A DNA stretch of 57,817 nucleotides from Candidatus Omnitrophota bacterium (GCA_024542975.1 JAMXCZ010000003.1:1-57817); one strand, 5' to 3'; counted from the first letter of the stretch, positions 1 to 8,306 are shown. Notes: generated by a model not told the origin, from the letters alone. Made by a program: numbers and translations.

Positions 1-366
1 CCAAGCTCAATAGATTATACCTTGACGTTTACGCCGCCAGAGGGATTTGAAGGAACAACGTTGGAGGTAACCACTATAGTTACAAGTATAAATGACTATG
101 ATGGAGTGAGTGGGCTGCACTATGATGCGGGTCAGGTGCTAGTAGAGGAAACTCAAGAAATAGCTCTTGGGACCGACAACACCTTAGACTATAGTTACGC
201 ACCATCTGTGGATTTAATTGGCGGTATGGTAATAGGCAGTGTTAGTTTGTTTGCTGAGTTATCTATTATCATCACAGACCCAGAGAGCGGATTGAGTTAT
301 ACGATAGTTTACGACGATCAGTTGTTTATATACAGACTTGGTAGCTCTTTGCCTACCGAATGGTAA
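1..366 (+). CDS. C-terminal part of an unknown, probably exported beta-rich protein (5' truncated by window edge)
   Basis: The frame is open to the left edge; the TTG at position 22 used by the ORF track is not a convincing start, so I treat this as the last 121 codons of a longer gene. The fragment is rich in T, V, S, I, D and Y, has no membrane helix or cysteine, and looks like beta-sandwich surface or periplasmic material. I do not recognise a family. It ends five bases before a hairpin terminator and belongs to the host side of the junction, not to the integrated element. Confidence 0.6.
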   Translation, partial: PSSIDYTLTFTPPEGFEGTTLEVTTIVTSINDYDGVSGLHYDAGQVLVEETQEIALGTDNTLDYSYAPSVDLIGGMVIGSVSLFAELSIIITDPESGLSYTIVYDDQLFIYRLGSSLPTEW

Positions 367-370
367 AGTA

Positions 371-439
371 GGGACGCTTCTTACAACAGGAAGTGCACAT
401 AACTTCCATATCAAAGTTAAGAGACGTCCCTTCTTTTTT
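371..439 (+). terminator. Nested hairpin terminator after the first gene
   Basis: An outer GGGACG/CGTCCC pairing encloses a perfect inner GGAAGT/ACTTCC hairpin and is followed by TTCTTTTTT. It starts five bases after the stop codon of the upstream gene. The outer arm resembles the GGGACGTCCC palindromes near 35.0-35.1 kb, so it may also be a member of a dispersed repeat family. Confidence 0.65.
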
Positions 440-522
440 GCCTACATACTTTTGTAATTTTTTTCCATAAACAAACTAGACCCTATTTGGACACAAGCCC
501 TAAAGCTTAAATACTTCATGAT

Positions 523-551
523 TTGACATTTCTCATAAGTCCTTGTATAAT
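523..551 (+). promoter_or_regulatory. Consensus sigma70 promoter, native promoter of the interrupted tRNA operon
   Basis: TTGACA and TATAAT, both perfect, are separated by exactly 17 bases. It points at the half tRNA that begins at 634. Before the element inserted it would have driven the tRNA(CAU)-tRNA(Val) pair that now lies 23.5 kb away. It now can only transcribe a structured leader, the 40-nt tRNA fragment and the left end of the element. Confidence 0.8.
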
Positions 552-568
552 ATAGCACTAATAATCAT

Positions 569-610
569 GGGGCCATCCCATCCGGAAGACACGGAGTGGG
601 ATAAGGCCCT
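569..610 (+). ncRNA. Structured leader between promoter and tRNA half
   Basis: Nested pairings GGGCC/GGCCC, ATCCCA/TGGGAT and CCG/CGG close on a short loop and give a long, nearly continuous stem right after the predicted transcription start near 558. It could be a processing element of the tRNA precursor or a small RNA in its own right. I could not match it to a riboswitch or to SRP RNA. The first eight bases of the hairpin (GGGGCCAT) equal the first eight bases of the tRNA. Confidence 0.4.
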
Positions 611-633
611 GGCAGGTAGATTTTCATAGTAGA

Positions 634-673
634 GGGGCCATAGCTCAATTTGGTTAGAGCATCTGACTCATAA
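634..673 (+). pseudogene. 5' half of tRNA(CAU), left attachment site (attL)
   Basis: These 40 bases are identical to the start of the intact tRNA at 24184, running from the acceptor strand through the CAT anticodon to the end of the anticodon loop. After CTCATAA the sequence diverges (AGCGAAAA here, TCAGGTGG in the intact gene). This is the host's original tRNA front half, cut off from its 3' half by the insertion. It cannot make a functional tRNA. Confidence 0.85.
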
Positions 674-975
674 AGCGAAAAGGGCCATTTTTGTAACCTC
701 AATAAAACCAACCTATTGCGTTACTATATAAAGACTTATGGAAAAATGACTTTCGTGTAGTTTTGTGTATCTTGGGGTATTTTAGGGTATAGAGTAGTCA
801 CAAATTGGTCACAAGATGCCATTCCTAAACTACTGGTGCAGCCTTCCTCATCGTACGTCTTTTTTCAAGTTTAGAATTTTATTTCGAAATTCTTCAGTTT
901 TTTTAGTGTGTTAAGGTATAATATAAGGGCGTTTATTTTGACGGCCGATGGGCGCCAAACAGAAAAAAAGCATAG
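674..975. other. Non-coding left end of the element
   Basis: No convincing gene is present. It holds a GGGTATTTTAGGGTAT-like direct repeat near 775-790, the GTCACAA repeat pair at 797-815 (annotated separately) and a TATAAT at 917-922 that may serve the next gene. The minus-strand ORFs of the track here are shadows without start signals. Confidence 0.5.
797..815 (+). repeat. Left copy of the 19-bp GTCACAA double repeat, possible integrase arm site
   Basis: GTCACAAATTGGTCACAAG contains two GTCACAA units 11 bases apart, and matches the copy at 24093-24111 in 18 of 19 positions. It lies about 125 bp inside the left core. Direct repeats on both arms of attP are typical of integrase arm-type binding sites. 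The alternative is a relic of another integrase gene's 3' end, because the right copy is coding. Confidence 0.4.
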
Positions 976-1623
976 ATGAAACCATACGTAAATAAAATGA
1001 ATAAAGAAATAGTAGTTGGAACATGGCTGTGGGCAGGATTTGAGCATTTTTTTGTAGGGTTTCTGCTCGAAGAACAAAATTGGAATATTCATAGTACTTT
1101 TTTTTGTTGTATGGGACTGGAATGTTTTTGTAAAGCGTATATATTAGCATGTCGATCAACTGATTATGAACACCTAAACTTTAATGAAGCCAAAGGTAAA
1201 ATAGACAATATTGCGAGAAGTTTGTCTCACAAACTTCGAGAGATGCTTATGAAAATGGATGAGCTTAATAAAGATATTGAAATAGCGAGTACTTTTAAGC
1301 AGGATTTTGATGGATATAAAGGTGAGCAGCTAGTAGATGTTTTGGAAGCTGCGTATAATGAATCTCGGTACCCCGTTTCAAGCTCAATAAGTTCAAAATA
1401 TCCAATGAGTGGCACAGAGCTTTTTCTAAACCCTCTAAGATCTAGCGGAATCGCTAAATTTTCATATTCTATCGGAAGGCAAATTTTATTAGCACTAAAA
1501 AATAAATATACCGTTGGAATAACTGAAAAAGTTATAAATGTTCGAACACTGAGTAGAGGAGAAGGCAACAGGTTCTGCAATTTATTTTTTGCTAATGAAA
1601 TGGACAAATATGTAATGCACTAA
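976..1623 (+). CDS. Unknown alpha-helical protein, possibly HEPN-like
   Basis: A 215-residue soluble protein, first cargo gene of the element. The segment from about residue 15 to 95 (long helix, then GLECFCKAYILA, then SHKLREML) has the layout of HEPN-type helical bundles, in which a KA(Y/L)-containing helix is followed by an HxL motif. RSTDYEH offers a possible Rx5H, but this is weak. A second start exists at 997 (residue 8); neither has a clear ribosome binding site. If HEPN-like it could be an RNase-type defence effector, which would fit the cargo around it. The function is not established from sequence. Confidence 0.6.
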   Translation: MKPYVNKMNKEIVVGTWLWAGFEHFFVGFLLEEQNWNIHSTFFCCMGLECFCKAYILACRSTDYEHLNFNEAKGKIDNIARSLSHKLREMLMKMDELNKDIEIASTFKQDFDGYKGEQLVDVLEAAYNESRYPVSSSISSKYPMSGTELFLNPLRSSGIAKFSYSIGRQILLALKNKYTVGITEKVINVRTLSRGEGNRFCNLFFANEMDKYVMH

Positions 1624-1796
1624 CTAAACTCATAGCATAAATGGGTGCCCTAGAACCATGAGATGTTTACAAACAGGATGATACCAAGAACGATATGGAA
1701 CTTATGTCTCAATGATGTTCATCCAAAAGCTGTATGCATACCAAATAAACCTCCCCTCGGAAATACGCTATTTCTCCCATTTATGGTTGCTTAACA

Positions 1797-1813
1797 AACA
1801 AACGAACGATTGT
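1797..1813 (+). promoter_or_regulatory. Operator-like motif, copy A (AACAANCGANYGATTGT)
   Basis: AACAAACGAACGATTGT is the first of three 17-bp copies that agree at 14 fixed positions. Each copy sits upstream of the first gene of a transcription unit, here 126 bp before the small membrane protein gene. Confidence 0.45.
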
Positions 1814-1879
1814 TTGAATATTAAATGCCATACCCAGACTATCGGTACAGTCCGTCTCATCGCATATTCCTTTTTAGAA

Positions 1880-1908
1880 TTTACAGTGGCATAATATAGT
1901 GCTAAAAT
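1880..1908 (+). promoter_or_regulatory. Promoter for the small membrane protein gene
   Basis: TTTACA, 17 bases, TAAAAT. The predicted start of transcription lies about 23 bases before the ATG at 1939. Confidence 0.45.
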
Positions 1909-1938
1909 ACAATCATAATGCAGAAAAGGAGGTGTTGT

Positions 1939-2238
1939 ATGTCAGGACGGCCGAAATTAGATCTTAAAACATATATTGCTATTGTTATGGCGATATTTGC
2001 TTCCGTTAGTGCGTGGTCTGCTCATATTAGTGCCACAAAAGTTCATCAACCGATATATGACGTTAAAGAAATGTCATATTGTGAAAAAGATGACGAAGCA
2101 AACAAGACGGCATTCAAAACAGAGTTGTCAAAAGGAGGATACACCATTTTGGATTTTTATATAGCGGACATAAACGTAACTCCTGCAAATCCAAAGGGAG
2201 ATAAGTATACGTTCTTTCTTGGCAAATTAACAAAATAA
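1939..2238 (+). CDS. Small single-pass membrane protein, unknown
   Basis: A 99-residue protein starting at the ATG after a strong AAAGGAGG; the track's earlier ATG at 1918 has no such signal. One hydrophobic segment lies near residues 10-28 (TYIAIVMAIFASVSAWSA), leaving a short cytoplasmic tail and a roughly 70-residue soluble part with a single cysteine. No family is recognised. It stands alone between its own promoter and the next gene, among defence-like cargo. Confidence 0.65.
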   Translation: MSGRPKLDLKTYIAIVMAIFASVSAWSAHISATKVHQPIYDVKEMSYCEKDDEANKTAFKTELSKGGYTILDFYIADINVTPANPKGDKYTFFLGKLTK

Positions 2239-2322
2239 GCGTTAGTTGTTAAGCATTAGGTTCCTGCCAACGCCGATATTATGAGTATTAGCAATATTTA
2301 GCATTGAGCAAGTTGGGAAAAT

Positions 2323-2994
2323 ATGGATTTAGACAAACTATTTTCAATTACGGAAAAGCTCCGAATACAAGCAATTGGTGATCCTGTCTGGATTCCAGAG
2401 AAAAAAGTTTTTGAATACAGTAATCAAAGTATAAACGTTGTTGTTGTTCTTAAAGCTATTAGAGCAGCTCAAGGCATTAAATCATTGTATCTCTTATGTA
2501 GGAATGGGTTGTTTATTGATATGGGCGCCATTTATCGCTGTGTCAGCGATTGCTCGGAAGAGATATATTTTCTACTTGAGCAATATCCAATAGCTTCGGA
2601 TAATGTCAAAAAATTCGTTAAGGCATTCTTTGAAACAACAATTGATGGTCATTTGAATGCGAAAACGGAGCATGTACCAACTGGGAAAATTCATAGCGCA
2701 ATGGTTAGAACATTAACTGGTTCTAAACAAGATGAGAAGATTCGTACCAGTATAAATAATATTCACAAGACTTTTTCTGGTTATACGCACGCAAATTATT
2801 CTCATATAATGCAGGCTTACGGTGGTACTCCATCTAATTTTAATCTCTCGGGCGTGTCCTCTGTCCAGCAACGGGAGATGCATATGCAGCTTGTAGAGCA
2901 GGCATACTATTCGGTGTTATGTTCGATTGGGTTTGCAGCTAACAAATTTGGTTTAGCTGAGCTCTTTCGCGAAGTCGTTCAATGTTGCGAATAG
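2323..2994 (+). CDS. Unknown alpha-helical protein, DUF5677-like appearance
   Basis: A soluble protein of 223 residues, predominantly helical. The pattern of a central acidic helix (VSDCSEEIYFLLE) followed by a late YTHANYSHIMQAYGG segment recalls proteins annotated as DUF5677 or AbiV-like, in which a Y/H-rich motif follows a helical bundle. This is a resemblance only. It directly precedes the controller and methyltransferase genes and could be a cargo defence protein. The start ATG at 2323 has no strong ribosome binding site. Confidence 0.6.
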   Translation: MDLDKLFSITEKLRIQAIGDPVWIPEKKVFEYSNQSINVVVVLKAIRAAQGIKSLYLLCRNGLFIDMGAIYRCVSDCSEEIYFLLEQYPIASDNVKKFVKAFFETTIDGHLNAKTEHVPTGKIHSAMVRTLTGSKQDEKIRTSINNIHKTFSGYTHANYSHIMQAYGGTPSNFNLSGVSSVQQREMHMQLVEQAYYSVLCSIGFAANKFGLAELFREVVQCCE

Positions 2995-3003
2995 AAATGA
3001 GTA

Positions 3004-3020
3004 AACAACCGACCGATTGT
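3004..3020 (+). promoter_or_regulatory. Operator-like motif, copy B (AACAANCGANYGATTGT)
   Basis: AACAACCGACCGATTGT, followed like copy A by (T/G)TGAAT. It lies 64 bp upstream of the controller gene that opens the methyltransferase operon. Confidence 0.45.
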
Positions 3021-3046
3021 GTGAATTAAGGATCGTCTCATTCCAC

Positions 3047-3080
3047 TTGACTTGCTCTACAAAGTGTTATAAAGTGTTAT
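3047..3080 (+). promoter_or_regulatory. Promoter and tandem operator repeat of the methyltransferase operon
   Basis: TTGACT at 3047 is followed by two exact tandem copies of AAAGTGTTAT (3061-3070 and 3071-3080), which supply TATAAA/TAAAGT-like -10 sequences. The second copy ends three bases before the controller's ATG, so the mRNA would be nearly leaderless. Direct repeats overlapping the promoter fit autoregulation by the controller encoded just downstream. Confidence 0.5.
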
Positions 3081-3083
3081 ATT

Positions 3084-3257
3084 ATGACCCTCATACAAGA
3101 ACTCGAAAAATACCGGCTCGAGCATAAAATTACGCAGGAACAGCTTGCAAAGGACTTGGGCGTTGCATTCGCTACTGTTAATCGCTGGATTAATGGTAGA
3201 TATAAGCCGAGAAAGATTCAGCAGTATCATATTGAAAAGTATTTAAGAAAAAAGTGA
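3084..3257 (+). CDS. Cro/C-type HTH controller, 57 residues
   Basis: Too short for the ORF track. The protein is a single helix-turn-helix unit: ITQEQLAKDLGVAFATVNRW is a textbook XRE-type helix-turn-helix with the Q/L/A/G/V/T/V/W spacing. It ends 15 bases before the C5 methyltransferase gene and begins right after a tandem operator-like repeat. By analogy with C proteins of restriction-modification systems it likely sets the timing or level of the methyltransferase operon. Alternatively it is a simple Cro-like regulator. Confidence 0.75.
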   Translation: MTLIQELEKYRLEHKITQEQLAKDLGVAFATVNRWINGRYKPRKIQQYHIEKYLRKK

Positions 3258-3272
3258 AAAGAAAAGATATTT

Positions 3273-4379
3273 ATGGAAAAACACTCGGTTGTTAGTTTAT
3301 TTTCAGGATGTGGTGGGCTTGATTTTGGTTTCTACCAGGCTGGATTTAATCTAGTCTGGGCTAATGAAATTAGCGAAGATGCTGCGCAGTCCTATTCTAG
3401 CCTTTTAGGGCATAATGTTGTTACTGATGATATTTGGAGAGTAATTGAACAGGTGCCGCATAGCGATGTGGTTATTGGCGGTCCCCCTTGTCAGTCTTTT
3501 TCTCTAGTTGGCAAACGCCTAGAAACAGATCCGCGAGGAAAACTTGTTTTTGCTTATGAGCAAGTCATTAAAAACGCTAAACCACTAGCTTTTGTAATGG
3601 AAAATGTGCCTGGCTTGATGTCCTCCCATATTGATGGCACGCGATTGCATCTTTATTTAGCGGATCAATTTATGAAGTTGGGATACAAAGTTTCTATCTT
3701 AAAGTTGATAGCTACTGATTTTTTTGTTCCACAAAAAAGACGGCGAGTATTCATGATTGGTCACCGCATAGATGGAAAATCATTTGATCTTATTGATGCC
3801 GATGCCTTTGCAAAAATTCTTGGAGAACCTAATTTAAAATCCCCAGTTACTGTTTCAGATGCACTTGATGATTTACCGAATCCACTGCGCAAAGGCAACA
3901 AGGCTTCGGTAGCCTATAAATCATCACCACATTCGGCTTATTCTCAATTGATGCGTCAGAATGGCCCACAGGAAATTGAATTACAGACAATGCCAACTAT
4001 GTCAGAACTTGATCGAGAGTTTGTTAAGCATATCCCACCTGGCGGGAACTATAATAATATTCCCGATTCGATATCTACCAAGAGAATATTGTCCTTCAAG
4101 AAATCGGGTGGAAGAACCACAACATATGGTCGTTTACATCAAGACGCACCAGCTTATACGATCAACACATATTTTAATCGACCAAATGTGGGAGCAAACT
4201 ATCATCATGAAGAAGAGAGACTAATTACTGTTCGTGAAGCATTGCGTCTTCAGTCTTTTCCTGATTACTTTACTCCATATTATTCGAACCAAAGAAGTCT
4301 TCATATGCAGATAGGTAATGCTGTTCCGCCTCTCATGGCCAGAGCTGTTGCAGAATCTCTTAAAAGATTGCTCGCATGA
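3273..4379 (+). CDS. DNA (cytosine-5) methyltransferase
   Basis: A 368-residue protein with the ordered C5-methyltransferase motifs: SGCGGLDFGFYQAG (motif I, residues 11-24), GGPPCQSF (motif IV, catalytic C73), MENVPG (motif VI, near 109-113), QKRRRVFMIG (motif VIII) and QIGNAVPP (motif X) near the C-terminus. The variable region between motifs VIII and X would select the target. It transfers a methyl group from SAM to cytosine C5. The stop overlaps the next methyltransferase start as ATGA, so the two are translationally coupled. Confidence 0.93.
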   Translation: MEKHSVVSLFSGCGGLDFGFYQAGFNLVWANEISEDAAQSYSSLLGHNVVTDDIWRVIEQVPHSDVVIGGPPCQSFSLVGKRLETDPRGKLVFAYEQVIKNAKPLAFVMENVPGLMSSHIDGTRLHLYLADQFMKLGYKVSILKLIATDFFVPQKRRRVFMIGHRIDGKSFDLIDADAFAKILGEPNLKSPVTVSDALDDLPNPLRKGNKASVAYKSSPHSAYSQLMRQNGPQEIELQTMPTMSELDREFVKHIPPGGNYNNIPDSISTKRILSFKKSGGRTTTYGRLHQDAPAYTINTYFNRPNVGANYHHEEERLITVREALRLQSFPDYFTPYYSNQRSLHMQIGNAVPPLMARAVAESLKRLLA

Positions 4380-5713
4380 TACAACAAGAAGTTATTAAAA
4401 AAGGTGAATTAGGACAGGTTTGGACTCCTAGCGATGTAGCTTGCGAAATGGCTAAAGAAGTATTAGCTGTAAACCCGCGTGCAAAGCATGTGCTTGATCC
4501 TGCTTGTGGTCCAGCAACTTTTTCAACTGCATTTGATAGCGCCGGAGCTAAAAATATAGATCTTGTTTGCTATGACGTTGATGAAACCATGAAGAAGTTT
4601 ACCGCCAAAACGAATCGGAAACTTGGGTTCAAGAGTAAAACTAGATTAGCTGACTACTTAGCAGATACTAGCTTAGAGGGAACTTTTGACACAATTATAA
4701 TGAATCCTCCGTATATTCGTCAAGAAGACATAGCAAAAGTTAACAAGGATAAATACCATCAGTATTTATCTCAAAATTTTAGAGAAAAAATTGACAAGAG
4801 GACTAACCTGTTTGCTCTGTTTCTGTTAAAAGGAACACTTGACCTAAAGCCTAATGGTGTAATGTGTGCAATTGTCTATGATGCCATTAGTCAAACCGAG
4901 TATGGGAAGAAGACGCTTAAACTTATGGATCGCCATGCTAAAATGTTATCTAGCAAACACGTTAAAATGCCTTTTGATGATGTTTTAGTTGACGCTCAAA
5001 TCCTACTATTTCGTAAAAGACAACATATATTGGAAGCGAGCGAATCCTACAAAGAAAGATGCGACGACAAGCTAACAACTCTTGAAAAGTTGCTTGATAC
5101 CCGTAGAGGAACTTGTTTCCCATTACGAAAGCTATTTATTGCTACCCGAAATGATCCATATTTTAGTTCTACGAGCCCTCTTTTTATTAAACAGCGCAAC
5201 ATTACAGGACTTGTAGTTAAGCCAGATCAGAGGGCGTATCTAGCTAATAAACCTCTTCGCGCTGAGATTTTTAAATGGCTGCATAAACGATCTGACAATC
5301 AGTTTCCATTATCAAAGATGGCCGTGCGCGGCATTAAAGGCCCCATTGTTTTCAATTACTATATGCGTAAAGCACCTCGCCATTTATGGAATCCAAAAAA
5401 CATTGCTGTAACAGACAATTTCTATGTTTCAACCCCAAGAAATGATTTTCCAAGTGAAATAGCTTGGTTTCTTTTGAATAGTGACCTCTATATATCTAAA
5501 CTTCTAAGGGCTGCTCGGAATCAGGGTAATGGGTTGTTAAAGCTGCAATTATTCGAATACAAAAATGTGCGAATGCCTGATTGGAATCGGATTCCAAAAA
5601 GGGAAATAGCAGCTTTGTCAAAAGTCGCGAAAGAGTTGATCAAAGATAATGCTAGTTACGAAACTATCAGGAAAATTGCTGATAAAGCAACAAAGGGGTT
5701 GTTTAATGCCTAG
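4376..5713 (+). CDS. N6-adenine DNA methyltransferase (Eco57I/TaqI-like class)
   Basis: A 445-residue protein with SAM-binding motif I DPACGPATF (residues 41-49) and catalytic NPPY (110-113), the gamma-class order of N6-adenine methyltransferases. The N-terminal GQVWTPSDVACEM is typical of the family. The C-terminal 200 residues have no motif I recognise and would be the target-recognition domain. No nuclease motif is seen, so this is a modification enzyme. It overlaps the C5 methyltransferase by 4 bases and the following fusion gene by 8 bases, giving a tightly coupled three-gene unit. Confidence 0.88.
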   Translation: MIQQEVIKKGELGQVWTPSDVACEMAKEVLAVNPRAKHVLDPACGPATFSTAFDSAGAKNIDLVCYDVDETMKKFTAKTNRKLGFKSKTRLADYLADTSLEGTFDTIIMNPPYIRQEDIAKVNKDKYHQYLSQNFREKIDKRTNLFALFLLKGTLDLKPNGVMCAIVYDAISQTEYGKKTLKLMDRHAKMLSSKHVKMPFDDVLVDAQILLFRKRQHILEASESYKERCDDKLTTLEKLLDTRRGTCFPLRKLFIATRNDPYFSSTSPLFIKQRNITGLVVKPDQRAYLANKPLRAEIFKWLHKRSDNQFPLSKMAVRGIKGPIVFNYYMRKAPRHLWNPKNIAVTDNFYVSTPRNDFPSEIAWFLLNSDLYISKLLRAARNQGNGLLKLQLFEYKNVRMPDWNRIPKREIAALSKVAKELIKDNASYETIRKIADKATKGLFNA

Positions 5714-8306
5714 GCCAATTTTGCCATCATATTCATCACCCGAAAATACAGTGTTTCATCCAGCTTTTAAATATGCTGTTGAAGAAGCAATTGCTCGCAA
5801 AGGGCTTACTGGAACCATTGATATTAAGGGGCAATATCCTACTCCGACTGGACCTGCAGATTTCGCGTTGTTCAACAATTCAACTCAAAGAGTATTAATG
5901 CCGATAGAGATAAAGAGAACTCAAGGAAGTGCCAGAGGACCTGGAAGACGACAAGCTCGTGATTATTGGGTGAATTTAGGGCGCGCAACGCCATTTTATT
6001 GCGTATCGAATTTAGAGTTAACGGAGCTATTCAGAAATGATACTCTTCGTCCAAGGACATCTGCTCAGCTCTTAAAATTATCCAATGCACATGCTGGTCA
6101 ATTAGGTGTTACACAGCCAAACGACCTATATGACAATCTTATTTTATGCATGGAAGAGATACTTGATCTATTGCTTGGCATATCCAGTCCAGTTTACGTA
6201 ACTGGGCTTGTCGAATTTCAGGCGCATATAGAGAATGTAATAGGCAATGCGTCGGCTTGGCACAAAATATTCATACCGGCATGCTATGAATACATTAGAG
6301 GTGCCGCGTCACTAGGCGGCCCACTTTCTACTCTAATTGCGTCTTGGAGAGCAGCAGATTTCTTTAAAAACAATCCCCAGCGGCTTAATCAACTTGGTAG
6401 TGCTGTTGACTTTGAACATATATTCAAAATTCCAGACCCAGATCCCAATGACCCGATTGCTTTTGCTCAAATAGTATTGAAAGAATTGTATGAGAGCGGT
6501 AAGGCGCTTGGCCAGGGAGATGATATAGCAGAGCTTGTTAATGAAGCCTTAGCGCCAGCTGGGTTGGGAATAATCGAAACTGATGTTGAACTGGCTCAAT
6601 TATTATCTGTTGTAGCAAGAGTTGCATTAGGCAGAGACTTGAAACCAAATGAAGAAGTGGTTGATCCTGCGGCTGGAAGCGGTCGTATCTTAACGGCGCT
6701 GTTACTAACCGCATTTCCAGGGCTAACTCCACGCCAAGTTAGAGCCATTGAGAAGGAACAGCTTTTTGCAGAATCTTTAAGTCTTCGCTTGGGTTTGGCA
6801 TTTGCTCCAGTGATCTCTGCAGCTAACTCTCCAACGGTAACTATTTCACCCATTGAGTCAATAAATCCATCCGAATTTGAAAACGTCCGTATTGTTTCCA
6901 TGAATCCTCCTTTTATGTCTGGCGTTCAGGCTGCTAGCTTGAAAGGGTCATTTGTTAGTCGCATTAGAGCCGTTTCTGGCAGACCGTCTGTATTAAGCAG
7001 TGGTCAGATAGCTCTTGAGGCTTTATTTCTTGAGCTTATTTGGCATTTGGTTAAGCCAGAAACAATCATTGCTACAGTTTTTCCTTTCCAACATTTATCG
7101 AGAAGATCGGATGAGGTAGTTGCTTTACGGCGTTTTCTTGCTGAAACTTTTGCTTTAACACATATCGTAGTTTATCCAAGCGCAGGTCTTTTTCAAGAAG
7201 TTATTAAACAGACCGTTTTGCTCGTTGGGAAAAAAGGAGCGACTGAAGAAGATGTAAAGGTTGTCGAAATACAAAAGCGAGTTGCAGATGTTGATTTTTC
7301 TGAAATGCTTAACCAAATGCTCAGTGGTAGTTTAAACCCAACGCATGGTGTTTTAATAAAATCTGTGCCACGATGTGATCTTATGTCTAGTATTTCTGAC
7401 GGCTGGAAGGGAATATTTGGTTCAGGAGCATTGAGCCAAGCATTTCTGCAAAAATATATGAGCAGTTTTTCTTCAATTGAAGACCTTGGATCTGCCAATG
7501 TCACCAGGGGGTCTGTAGGAAATCATGGTAACACAAAATTAACAGTTTTTAATTCACCCAACCCGAGGTATCTTAGCGTTTTCAACTTAATTCCACCTCT
7601 TTGGTTAAAGCCAGTTCTTAACAAAACAGTAAATATGCCTAGAGACCTAACCCCTACTAATGCGCCACAGATGTCATTTGTACCGCCACCTTCTGCTTAC
7701 CAAGCAGGAACAGCAGAAAATCAAACATTGCGGTCAATCGTTCAGAAATATCTGTTGGTATATGTTCCACCGCGAGGAAGTCAAACGCGCAGGGTTAAGA
7801 CAGAGGATGAAATTATAAGTGATCTACAGGCAGACCAGAGAGTTCCTGGCTCCGGGTGGGTGCTAATCCAACGGGCTTCAAGAACACAGGGAGAAATTGG
7901 CTTACTAGAGCATAATGGTATTTTGTTGTCGACAAATGTTCCTATGGTTAAACTTCCTACAGATAGAGAAAGAAAGCTACTGGCCTCCTGGGTTCTTTCG
8001 GTTTTTGGACAGATGCAGCTTAATATTCTTGGAACATCTCAAGAAGGTATGCGTAAGCTAGAGATATCTTCCATTAAAGGGCTATTGTATCCGGATTTTT
8101 CTGTTATTTCTGCAGCTATTGCAGCAACATTGCTTTCAACCCTTATGACTGAACCGGCTTTGTCCTTTAACCAAATTCAGCAACGGTCGTCGGACCAACT
8201 TTGGGCAGAAGTGGTTGATCCTGCTGATTCTACCACGTGTCTAGTTCAAGCATTTGAAATCTTTCAACAGCAAGTTGAAGAGCTGCAAAATTTTGGGAAT
8301 ACATAA
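5706..8306 (+). CDS. Nuclease-methyltransferase fusion, type IIG-like restriction-modification enzyme
   Basis: An 866-residue protein starting at the ATG in TTTAATGCC, preceded by AAAGGGG; the track start 57 bases upstream lies inside the previous gene and is unlikely. Near the N-terminus PADFALF...MPIEIKR gives D52, E68 and K70, the PD-(D/E)xK nuclease pattern. The middle carries DPAAGSG (320-326) and NPPF (400-403), the motifs of HsdM-like N6 methyltransferases. The C-terminal third would recognise DNA. Nuclease plus methyltransferase in one chain is the type IIG architecture. It is the only nuclease seen in this operon, and how it relates to the two upstream modification enzymes is open. 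Confidence 0.8.
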   Translation: MPRPILPSYSSPENTVFHPAFKYAVEEAIARKGLTGTIDIKGQYPTPTGPADFALFNNSTQRVLMPIEIKRTQGSARGPGRRQARDYWVNLGRATPFYCVSNLELTELFRNDTLRPRTSAQLLKLSNAHAGQLGVTQPNDLYDNLILCMEEILDLLLGISSPVYVTGLVEFQAHIENVIGNASAWHKIFIPACYEYIRGAASLGGPLSTLIASWRAADFFKNNPQRLNQLGSAVDFEHIFKIPDPDPNDPIAFAQIVLKELYESGKALGQGDDIAELVNEALAPAGLGIIETDVELAQLLSVVARVALGRDLKPNEEVVDPAAGSGRILTALLLTAFPGLTPRQVRAIEKEQLFAESLSLRLGLAFAPVISAANSPTVTISPIESINPSEFENVRIVSMNPPFMSGVQAASLKGSFVSRIRAVSGRPSVLSSGQIALEALFLELIWHLVKPETIIATVFPFQHLSRRSDEVVALRRFLAETFALTHIVVYPSAGLFQEVIKQTVLLVGKKGATEEDVKVVEIQKRVADVDFSEMLNQMLSGSLNPTHGVLIKSVPRCDLMSSISDGWKGIFGSGALSQAFLQKYMSSFSSIEDLGSANVTRGSVGNHGNTKLTVFNSPNPRYLSVFNLIPPLWLKPVLNKTVNMPRDLTPTNAPQMSFVPPPSAYQAGTAENQTLRSIVQKYLLVYVPPRGSQTRRVKTEDEIISDLQADQRVPGSGWVLIQRASRTQGEIGLLEHNGILLSTNVPMVKLPTDRERKLLASWVLSVFGQMQLNILGTSQEGMRKLEISSIKGLLYPDFSVISAAIAATLLSTLMTEPALSFNQIQQRSSDQLWAEVVDPADSTTCLVQAFEIFQQQVEELQNFGNT

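Larger units (their letters stand above)
1624..1938. other. Intergenic stretch with operator-like motif and promoter
   Basis: The 60-codon ORF at 1712-1894 has no ribosome binding site and no recognisable features, and I do not call it. The stretch holds the first copy of a 17-bp motif (1797-1813) repeated at 3004 and 8434, and a promoter for the next gene at 1880-1908. Confidence 0.5.

Noticed and set aside
569-610. Leader hairpin as 4.5S SRP RNA
   Set aside because: CCGGAAG recalls the SRP apical loop, but the following GGAAGCAGCC-type segment and the internal symmetric loop are missing.
1712-1894. 60-codon ORF
   Set aside because: No ribosome binding site, no recognisable composition, and it overlaps the motif and promoter region of the next gene.
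5649-5705. Upstream start of the nuclease-methyltransferase fusion
   Set aside because: The 57-base extension lies in the coding end of the previous gene and lacks a ribosome binding site, while AAAGGGG precedes the ATG at 5706.
3273-8306. DISARM or BREX system
   Set aside because: Methyltransferases alone are not enough; no DrmA/DrmB helicase, PglZ, BrxC or related core gene is present in the window.
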